Assembly (NCBI RefSeq): GCF_002483225.1
Contig: NZ_DLHL01000055.1
Location: 62,001 to 126,000, forward strand
Direction of reading: 5' to 3'
Origin: Gemmatimonas sp. UBA7669
GTDB lineage: Bacteria > Gemmatimonadota > Gemmatimonadetes > Gemmatimonadales > Gemmatimonadaceae
DNA: 64,000 nucleotides
Shown here piece after piece: positions 25,859-32,551 of the stretch. Position 1 is the first letter of the stretch. Each line of letters begins with the position of its first letter. A program made the translations under genes and the position numbers. A model generated the notes under the pieces. The model did no database searches. It was not told where the DNA came from and saw nothing but the letters and a program-made list of their open reading frames with translations.

Positions 25859-27052
25859 TCACCGCGGCCCATCAGGCTGGCAATACGCGAATGGGCCGGC
25901 CGTGGTTGCAGCCAGAGAGCCAGGCAGCGGCACCAGGCGGAGCGCGGATTCGGTGCTGTCTGTTTCCGTAGTCCACTGCACCGCGTGGCGCGCGCCGAGG
26001 CCCAGCAGCGTGGCAACAAGTTGGCCTGGCGACGTTTGCGCAGCCACACGCCATGAGCCGTCCACGGTGGCGAACTCATGGATCCGCCATACGGGCGCCG
26101 AGCCTGCATCGTTCGCGCGTGTCCGGTACCACAGACGTCCCACGGCATCAATGCGCGGCGTCATCGGCCTCGAGGCCCTGGAGCGATGCTTCTCCATGAA
26201 TGCGAGAATTGCCTGCCGGCGCCCGGCGTCATTCACCATGGGTGCAAGGCGTCTGTCGGTCCACACTGCCGAGGCAGTCTCCAGAGGCGCGTCGATGGAC
26301 CACTGTTGCTTGATGCGCCACAGCTTGTCCCGCAGCCACACGCTGTTGCCCTCAACGTGGAGCAGACCAGAGTCGCAGACTGCGATGGCGGAGGAGTACA
26401 CAGTCTGGTGGAACGACTGCATGCCGGTCGACGCGACGGCTTCGATGCGCGCAATGGCCAGTCGGCGTCGCTGGTGGCCGGGCACAAAGCGCTCCACGAA
26501 AGTGGTGTCGAGACCGAGCGAATCGGTCGTGCGTGCCACCGCATCATCTGACCGGAGCGTGAGCAGCTCTTCACCGCCTACGTGCCCGATGACCTTCCCA
26601 ACGTTTGCAGAACGGCGACCCGTTTGGGGTTGCAGGAGGGTGTCCCGCTGTAAGGCACCGTTGGCCCCCCACACCTGAAAACGGCCCCGCAACTCGTCCA
26701 CCACACCGATTTGCGAGTCTGGCAAAGGCACGAGGTGTTGCACGACACGATACTCGCCCGGTCCTTCACCGAGTCGGCGGACACGCCACCGAATCTTTCC
26801 CGTTGTGTCGGCGCGCCACACTTCCTGCCCATTGTCTTGTGTGAACACAATTGAGCCGTCGGGCAGAAAGGCCAGTGACGACGGGAACTCGTCGGCCAGC
26901 GTGGTGCCCACTACGTCCTCCTGCCCGGCCCCTGCAGCAGCCACGACGACGTCACCAGCGGGCGCGGGTGCAGTCTCTTTCTCACAGGCGCTGATGCACA
27001 GCCATGACACCAGCGCGAACACATTGATGGCGAGTCGCCGACAGGCAGGCAT
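25859..27052 (-). CDS. Lipoprotein with 6-bladed beta-propeller fold
   Basis: 397 residues. The signal sequence ends in a lipobox (SWLCISAC), so the mature protein is lipid-anchored. Repeated propeller-like strands are visible: FPSSLAFLPDGSIVFTQDNG, then GEGPGEYRVVQHLVPLPDSQ, IGVVDELRGRFQVWGANG, and a late DAVGRLWYRTRAN. The G-x-GPGE-Y motif is typical of the NHL-like 6-bladed propeller family common in Bacteroidetes and Gemmatimonadota, whose roles are mostly unknown. The ATG at 27052 is used because it begins the signal peptide. It is 65 bases downstream of hslU on the same strand and may be read with it. Confidence 0.8.
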   Translation of the reverse strand: MPACRRLAINVFALVSWLCISACEKETAPAPAGDVVVAAAGAGQEDVVGTTLADEFPSSLAFLPDGSIVFTQDNGQEVWRADTTGKIRWRVRRLGEGPGEYRVVQHLVPLPDSQIGVVDELRGRFQVWGANGALQRDTLLQPQTGRRSANVGKVIGHVGGEELLTLRSDDAVARTTDSLGLDTTFVERFVPGHQRRRLAIARIEAVASTGMQSFHQTVYSSAIAVCDSGLLHVEGNSVWLRDKLWRIKQQWSIDAPLETASAVWTDRRLAPMVNDAGRRQAILAFMEKHRSRASRPMTPRIDAVGRLWYRTRANDAGSAPVWRIHEFATVDGSWRVAAQTSPGQLVATLLGLGARHAVQWTTETDSTESALRLVPLPGSLAATTAGPFAYCQPDGPR

Positions 27053-27117
27053 GCGAAAATCGGGAGGGGATTGACAAGGCAGGCGGGCCGTGATGCCACG
27101 ATCGCGGCCCCACTGCA

Positions 27118-28512
27118 CTACAAGATGTACTTGCGCAGGTCCTCGTCCTCGCTGATGACCTTGAGCCGCTCGCGCACCATGGCCGCGTCCACCACCACCG
27201 GTTCGCGCCCGCGGTCTGGCAGCTCGTAGAGCAACTCTTCCAGCAGCGTGGTCATGACGGTGTGCAGGCGCCGCGCCCCAATGTTTTCCATGCGCTCGTT
27301 GAGCCGTGTGGCCACGCGCGCCAGCTCGGCGATGCCCGCGTCGGTAAAGGACAGCGAGGCGTTCTCGGCCTCCACGAGCGCCGCGTACTGCTTGGTGAGC
27401 GCGTGCTCGGGCTCCTGCATGATGCGCACGAAGTCGGCTTCGGTGAGCGCCTTGAGCTCGACACGAATGGGGAAGCGGCCCTGCAACTCGGGAATGAGGT
27501 CGCTGGGTTTGCTGACGTGAAATGCGCCGGCCGCAACGAAGAGAATGTGGTCGGTCTTCACCATGCCGTACTTGGTCTGCACGTTGCTGCCCTCGACAAT
27601 GGGCAGCAGGTCGCGCTGCACGCCTTCGCGCGACACGTCAGGACCACCGCCCTGGCCGCGCTCGCCGGCGATCTTGTCGATCTCGTCGAGAAAGACGATG
27701 CCCATGGCTTCGGTACGCTCCAGCGCATCGGCGGTGAGATCGTCGAGATCGATGAGTTTGTCGAGCTCCTCGTCGAGTAAGAGCCGTCGCGCTTCACTCA
27801 CCTTGACCGTGCGCCGCTTCTTGCGCTTGGGCAGCATGTCGCGAAACCACTCGGCCATGCTCTCCATGCCTTCGGGCGCGCCCGGCATGGCCTGGCCCGG
27901 CAATCCCGGCCCCTGCTGCGTGACTTCCACCTCCACTTCGCGGCCGTCAAGCTGCCCATCGAGCAAAAGCGCCTTGAGCTTCTCGCGCGTGCGCTTGTGT
28001 CGCTCGAGCGCCGCCTCATGCTCGGCTTTTGCATCGGGCGTTTCCGACTGCAGGGCGGGCGGCGTGGGCAAGAGCAAGTCGAGAATGCGTTCATCAACCT
28101 TTTCGTTGGCGAGATCTTCGACTTCGACCTCGCGCTCACTGCGCACCATGTCGATGGCGTTCTCGATGAGGTCGCGTACCATGCTTTCCACGTCGCGGCC
28201 CACGTAGCCGACTTCGGTGAACTTGGAGGCTTCGACCTTCACGAAGGGCGCGCCGGACAACTTGGCGAGACGACGGGCGATCTCCGTCTTGCCCACGCCG
28301 GTCGGGCCGATGAGGATGATGTTGTTGGGCGCGATTTCCTGGCGAATGGCTTCCGGTGCGCGCTGACGCCGCCAGCGATTGCGCAGCGCAATGGCGACGG
28401 CCTTCTTGGCGTCGGCCTGGCCCACGATGTAGCGATCGAGTTCGGCAACGATCTGACGCGGCGTAAGGTCGGCCAGCCGCGCAATGGCCTGTTTCGTACG
28501 TGGTGATGGCAT
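27118..28512 (-). CDS. hslU: HslU, ATPase subunit of the HslVU protease
   Basis: Unfolds substrates and feeds them to HslV. 464 residues. Features: LTPRQIVAELDRYIVGQADA, Walker A LIGPTGVGKTEIARRLAKLS, VGYVGRDVESMVRDLIENA, the HslU-specific I-domain (about residues 115-235), Walker B GIVFLDEIDKIAG, sensor region ELQGRFPIRVELKALTEADF, and the conserved C-terminal DEDLRKYIL that docks into HslV. It starts four bases after hslV ends, the usual pairing. Confidence 0.97.
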   Translation of the reverse strand: MPSPRTKQAIARLADLTPRQIVAELDRYIVGQADAKKAVAIALRNRWRRQRAPEAIRQEIAPNNIILIGPTGVGKTEIARRLAKLSGAPFVKVEASKFTEVGYVGRDVESMVRDLIENAIDMVRSEREVEVEDLANEKVDERILDLLLPTPPALQSETPDAKAEHEAALERHKRTREKLKALLLDGQLDGREVEVEVTQQGPGLPGQAMPGAPEGMESMAEWFRDMLPKRKKRRTVKVSEARRLLLDEELDKLIDLDDLTADALERTEAMGIVFLDEIDKIAGERGQGGGPDVSREGVQRDLLPIVEGSNVQTKYGMVKTDHILFVAAGAFHVSKPSDLIPELQGRFPIRVELKALTEADFVRIMQEPEHALTKQYAALVEAENASLSFTDAGIAELARVATRLNERMENIGARRLHTVMTTLLEELLYELPDRGREPVVVDAAMVRERLKVISEDEDLRKYIL

Positions 28513-28516
28513 GCGA

Positions 28517-29062
28517 TCAGACCGTGGGTTCGAGCACGGTGATGTTCGTATTCGTGTAGATGCAGATCTCGCCGGCAATGACGAGAGCCTTCTCTACGAT
28601 CTCGCGCGGCGCCAGTCCGGTTTCACGCGCGAGCGCGCGCGCCGCAGCCTGGGCATAGGCACCACCCGAGCCGATGGCGAGGATGCCGTCGTCCGGCTCG
28701 ATGAGTTCGCCGTTGCCGCTCAGCATGAAACCGTGGTCGCCATCGGCGACGATGAGCATGGCTTCGAGGCGACGCAGCACGCGATCGCTGCGCCACTCCT
28801 TGGCCAGCTCCACGGCCGCACGCGGCAGATTACCGGGATAGCGCTCGAGCTTTTCTTCGAACTTCTCGAACAGCGTGAGCGCATCGGCCACGCTGCCGGC
28901 AAAACCGGCCAGCACGCGGCCGCCCTTGAGCGCGCGCACCTTGACGGCCGTATTCTTGGCGACCGTGTCGCCGATGGACACCTGGCCGTCGCCCCCGATG
29001 GCGACCCGGCCGTTCTTGCGCACCGCGAGGATCGTGGTGGCCCGGACAGGAGGAAGTGGCAT
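28517..29062 (-). CDS. hslV: HslV, peptidase subunit of the HslVU protease
   Basis: Threonine peptidase of the bacterial proteasome-like HslVU complex. 181 residues. The mature N-terminal Thr is the first of TTILAVRKNGRVAIGGDGQV, preceded by an eight-residue propeptide (MPLPPVRA). VKVRALKGGRVLAGFAGSVA and IGSGGAYAQAAARAL are family landmarks. The ATG at 29062 is only 9 bases from the divergent dehydratase ATG, leaving no room for separate promoters. No obvious ribosome site precedes it. Confidence 0.95.
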   Translation of the reverse strand: MPLPPVRATTILAVRKNGRVAIGGDGQVSIGDTVAKNTAVKVRALKGGRVLAGFAGSVADALTLFEKFEEKLERYPGNLPRAAVELAKEWRSDRVLRRLEAMLIVADGDHGFMLSGNGELIEPDDGILAIGSGGAYAQAAARALARETGLAPREIVEKALVIAGEICIYTNTNITVLEPTV

Positions 29063-29071
29063 ATTGATGGA

Positions 29072-30046
29072 ATGTACCCGATTGCCTACGCCGATGTTGC
29101 GTCCGCGCGTGAGCGCCTGCGGCCATTCTTTGACCCGTCGCCGGTGCGCCACTACCCGCTGCTGGATGAGTTGGTGGGCTTTGGCATCCGCGTGTATGTG
29201 AAGCACGAGAACCACTTGCCCACCGGCAGTTTCAAGGTGCGCAACGGCACCGCGAGTATCACGGCACTTTCGCCAGAGGCAGCACGACGTGGCGTGGTGG
29301 CCGCCACCACCGGCAACCACGGACTGGGCCTGGCCTGGGCGGGCGCCGCGCGTGATGTGGCGGTGACCATTTGCGTGCCGACGGGCAACAACCCGGAGAA
29401 GAACGCCACCATCCGGTCATTGGGCGCCACGCTGGTGGAAGTGGGTGCGCGTTACGACGAGACCGTGGCGGCCTGCCGGGACATCGCGCTGCGCGAAGAG
29501 CGAACGCTGGTGCACTCCACCAATCACCGCGAGGTGCTGGCCGGCGCCGGCACCATGACCGACGAGTGGCTGGATGTGGTGCCGGACCTCGATGCGCTGG
29601 TGATTGCGCTTGGCGGCGGCTCGCAGGCGGTGGGCGCTTCGGTCGTGGCGGCGCATCGCAAGCCCGGGCTGGCAGTGTACGCGGTGCAAAGCGCGGGGGC
29701 GAGTGCGCAGCACGATGCCTGGCACGATGGAACACCGCGGGCCAATGCACCGGTAGCCACGTTTGCCGAGGGCATTGCGACAGGCTCGACATACGAGCTG
29801 ACGTTCGATGCGCTGCGTCGGGGGCTCACGGACTTTGTGCTGGCGAGTGAACCCGCGATCGCGCAGGCGGTGCGCGATCTGTGGCGTATCACGCACAACT
29901 TGCCGGAAGGTGCGGGCGCGGCGGGGCTGGCCGGGCTCAGACTGCTTGCGCCGCGACTGGCCGGGCAGCGGGTTGGAATCGTGATGTGCGGGGGCAATCT
30001 CGATGCGGAGCGGGCGGCGGTGGTGCTTGCGGGTGGGAAACCGTAG
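29072..30046 (+). CDS. PLP-dependent threonine/serine dehydratase-like enzyme
   Basis: 324 residues of the fold-type II PLP family. The Schiff-base Lys lies in HENHLPTGSFKVRNG; the substrate loop is VAATTGNHGLGLAWAGA; a glycine-rich phosphate loop appears as LVIALGGGSQAVGASVV. Threonine dehydratases and hydroxyectoine-pathway dehydratases share this layout; no C-terminal ACT domain is present, so feedback by isoleucine is unlikely. The gene lies on the strand opposite its surroundings, wedged between hslV and xerC in an otherwise conserved order, which suggests insertion. The start is a few bases from the divergent hslV start. Confidence 0.85.
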   Translation: MYPIAYADVASARERLRPFFDPSPVRHYPLLDELVGFGIRVYVKHENHLPTGSFKVRNGTASITALSPEAARRGVVAATTGNHGLGLAWAGAARDVAVTICVPTGNNPEKNATIRSLGATLVEVGARYDETVAACRDIALREERTLVHSTNHREVLAGAGTMTDEWLDVVPDLDALVIALGGGSQAVGASVVAAHRKPGLAVYAVQSAGASAQHDAWHDGTPRANAPVATFAEGIATGSTYELTFDALRRGLTDFVLASEPAIAQAVRDLWRITHNLPEGAGAAGLAGLRLLAPRLAGQRVGIVMCGGNLDAERAAVVLAGGKP

Positions 30047-30052
30047 CCGATT

Positions 30053-30232
30053 CGACCCATGACTCGCTACTCAAACTCACAACTCGAAACTGATCAGTTG
30101 CGAGTTGTGGGTTCGAGTTTCGAGTAGATGGTTGGCGTGACTTACGACTCCGTACTTGAACCCAAAGCTCAAAGCTGACCGATAGTCCGGTTAGCTCTGA
30201 ACTTTGAGTAGAAGTTCCAAGTTTTGAGTTAA
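30053..30232. repeat. ACTC/GAGT palindromic intergenic repeat, copies C and D
   Basis: This fills the 192-base gap between the dehydratase and xerC. Copy C contains a 32-base near-perfect palindrome at 30078-30109 (CACAACTCG ... CGAGTTGTG around the perfect 12-base AACTGATCAGTT), flanked by CTACTC (30067-30072) and GAGTAG (30122-30127). Copy D (about 30150-30232) is a second imperfect hairpin with GCTCAAAGCTGACCG opposite CGGTTAGCTC and ACTTTGAG. Exact matches to copy A near 6811 are given there. No gene or transposase is in the gap. Confidence 0.8.
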
Positions 30233-30238
30233 ACCGGC

Positions 30239-31192
30239 CTAGGCCCGCGGGTGCGCCTGCCTGTACACCTTCTTGAGGCGGTCGACGCTGGTGTGCGTGT
30301 AGATCTGCGTGGTGCTGATGCTGGCGTGGCCGAGCAACTCCTGCACCGCGCGCAGGTCGGCGCCGGCGTCCACGAGGTGCGTGGCAAAGGTGTGCCGCAG
30401 CGAGTGGGTGGTAAGATCGGCACCTTCGCTCACCGCCTGCATGAGCCCCACCATGGCATGCTGCACGGCCCGTGCACTGATGCGCGCACCACGCTCGCTG
30501 AGAAACACGGCGCCGCGGGCCAGGCGCGCGCGTGGGGAGCCGGCCAGCTTGGCCAGCAGGACATCGCGCTTGACCAGATAATTGCGCAGCGCCTGCTTGG
30601 CATGATCGCCCACCGGCACGATGCGTTCCTTGCGGCCCTTGCCCCGCACCTTGACCTGCTGCGAAACGAGATCGAGATCGGTGAGGTCCACCCCGCGCAG
30701 CTCGCTCAAACGCAGTCCGCTCGAATAGAACAGCTCGAGCATGGCGAGGTTGCGCACGTCGGTAAAGTCCAGACTCTGCGCACGCGTGGCGGCATGCTGC
30801 AACAGCACCTCGGCCTGCTGCCGGTCGAGATAGGCGGGCAGCGTGCGCGGCAGACGCGGCGTCGGCACGGCGCGCGCAGGGTTCACATCCACGCGCTCGT
30901 CCCGGTGCATCCATTTGTAGAAGCTGCGCACCGCCGAGAGCTGCCGCGCGATGGAGCGCTTGGCCAGACCGCGCCGGGTGAGGTGCGCCAAATAGCCGCG
31001 AATGTGCGTGCGCGTCAGCGCATCCCACTGCCAGCCGGCTGCACCATGCGTGGCCGCCAGCCAGGTGCTGAACTCGCGCAGGTCGCGCGTGTAGGCCGAC
31101 ACGGTGTTGGGCGAGAGGTCGCGCGCTTTCTCGAGATGCACGAGGAACTCGGCAATCTCGGTTGGGAGCGGCGCTTCGGCTCCCTCAGACAT
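30239..31192 (-). CDS. xerC: Tyrosine recombinase of the XerC/XerD family
   Basis: 317 residues. Site-specific recombinase that resolves chromosome dimers at dif, working with a partner Xer (family knowledge). The N-terminal SAM-like core-binding domain (SPNTVSAYTRDLREFSTWLA) is followed by the catalytic domain with Arg in SSGLRLSELRGVDL, Lys in VRGKGRKERIVPV, HSLRHTFATHLVDAGADLR, LGHASIST, and the nucleophile Tyr in TQIYTHTS. Its place after topA and trmFO is the XerC/CodV position, which supports xerC over xerD. Stop-to-start spacing to trmFO is two bases. Confidence 0.93.
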   Translation of the reverse strand: MSEGAEAPLPTEIAEFLVHLEKARDLSPNTVSAYTRDLREFSTWLAATHGAAGWQWDALTRTHIRGYLAHLTRRGLAKRSIARQLSAVRSFYKWMHRDERVDVNPARAVPTPRLPRTLPAYLDRQQAEVLLQHAATRAQSLDFTDVRNLAMLELFYSSGLRLSELRGVDLTDLDLVSQQVKVRGKGRKERIVPVGDHAKQALRNYLVKRDVLLAKLAGSPRARLARGAVFLSERGARISARAVQHAMVGLMQAVSEGADLTTHSLRHTFATHLVDAGADLRAVQELLGHASISTTQIYTHTSVDRLKKVYRQAHPRA

Positions 31193-31194
31193 GG

Positions 31195-32544
31195 TCAGAC
31201 CGCGACCGTGCCCAACGCGTGCTCGTCACGCCAGGCGGCCATATGCGCGAGCCCGCGTTCCGCATACAGTTCGCGCTTGCGCGTCTTGTCCTTGAGCACG
31301 CGGGCCGGCACATCCGTGAGCTCCTCCAGCAAGCCGAAGTTGGCGTTCATGGGCTGGAAGTGCTTCGGGTCGGCCTCACGCAGGTAGCGGTACAGCGCAC
31401 CCATCATGGTGGTGGGCGGCGGCACGACCGGCTCCTCGCCACGCAGCATGCGCGAAAGATTGATGCCGGCCAGCAGTCCCGTGGCGCTGCTTTCGGTGTA
31501 GCCTTCCACCCCGGTGATCTGTCCGGCAAACATGGTGGTGGGGGCATCGCGCAATGACAAATGCGGCGTGAGCGCGGCCGGCGCATTCACATAGCTGTTG
31601 CGATGGATGCTGCCGAAGCGCAGGAACTCGGCGTCGGCCAGGCCGGGAATCATGCGAAACACGCGCGCCTGCTCGGGAATGCGCAGCCGCGTCTGAAAGC
31701 CCACCAGGTTCCACATGCGACCGGCGCGGTCCTCCATGCGCAACTGCGCCACCGCCCACGGCTTGCTGTCGTTGCGCGGATCGCGCAGCCCAATGGGCTT
31801 CATGGGACCGAAGCGCAGACTTTCGCGTCCGCGGCGCGCCATTTCCTCGACGGGCATGCAGCCCTCGAAGTACGGCACGCTGTCGAACTCGTGCGCAGTA
31901 AACTGGTCGGCGGTGGTAAGCGCGTCGATGAACGCCTCGTACTCGTCCTTCGTGAACGGGCAGTTGAGATAGGCGCCTTCCTCCCCTGCCCCGTCCATCG
32001 TTTCCTTGCCCCAGCGCGAGGCGCGGAAGGCAATGTCCTGATTGATGGACTCGAGACTCACCACCGGCGCGATGGCATCGTAGAACGCCAGCGACTCCAC
32101 ACCCAATCGTGTGCGAATGGTCTCGGCGAGGGCATCACTTGTGAGCGGGCCGGTGGCCACCACGCCCACGTCAGGCAACGCGGTGACTTCTTCGCGCGAC
32201 ACCGTGATACGCGGATGCGCGTGCAGCCGTTCATGCACGCCCTGCGAGAAGATCTCACGGTCCACGGTGAGCGCGGTGCCACCCGGCACACGCGCATCGT
32301 CAGCGCAGGAGAGGATGAGCGAGCCCAGCGCACGCATCTCGGCCTTGAGCAGGCCGTGCGCGTTGCTGGTTTCGGTGCTCTTGAATGTGTTGGAGCACAC
32401 CAGCTCGCCCAGGCGCTCGGTGCGGTGCGCCGCCGTGCCGCGCACGGGGCGCATCTCGTGCACCACCACATCGTGGCCGCGCTCTGCCAACTGCCACGCG
32501 GCCTCACTGCCGGCGAGACCGCCGCCGATGACGTGAATGGTCAC
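31195..32544 (-). CDS. trmFO: Methylenetetrahydrofolate-tRNA uridine-54 methyltransferase TrmFO
   Basis: FAD- and folate-dependent enzyme making ribothymidine at tRNA position 54. 449 residues. The N-terminal FAD-binding motif is IHVIGGGLAGSEAAWQLAER. Other family stretches: RPVRGTAAHRTERLGELVCS, YLNCPFTKDEYEAF, YFEGCMPVEEMARRGRESLR, FGPMKPIGL, and GQITGVEGYTESSATGLLAG. The start is a GTG seven bases after the topA stop; no Met lies at the family N-terminus. Confidence 0.96.
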   Translation of the reverse strand: MTIHVIGGGLAGSEAAWQLAERGHDVVVHEMRPVRGTAAHRTERLGELVCSNTFKSTETSNAHGLLKAEMRALGSLILSCADDARVPGGTALTVDREIFSQGVHERLHAHPRITVSREEVTALPDVGVVATGPLTSDALAETIRTRLGVESLAFYDAIAPVVSLESINQDIAFRASRWGKETMDGAGEEGAYLNCPFTKDEYEAFIDALTTADQFTAHEFDSVPYFEGCMPVEEMARRGRESLRFGPMKPIGLRDPRNDSKPWAVAQLRMEDRAGRMWNLVGFQTRLRIPEQARVFRMIPGLADAEFLRFGSIHRNSYVNAPAALTPHLSLRDAPTTMFAGQITGVEGYTESSATGLLAGINLSRMLRGEEPVVPPPTTMMGALYRYLREADPKHFQPMNANFGLLEELTDVPARVLKDKTRKRELYAERGLAHMAAWRDEHALGTVAV

Positions 32545-32551
32545 CGGCCGC

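Noticed and set aside
27262..30046. Long plus-strand frames opposite hslU and hslV
   Set aside because: Shadows of hslU and hslV. Only the part from the ATG at 29072 (dehydratase) carries real protein motifs.
30053..30232. CRISPR array
   Set aside because: The repeats are degenerate inverted half-sites without regular spacers or nearby cas genes.
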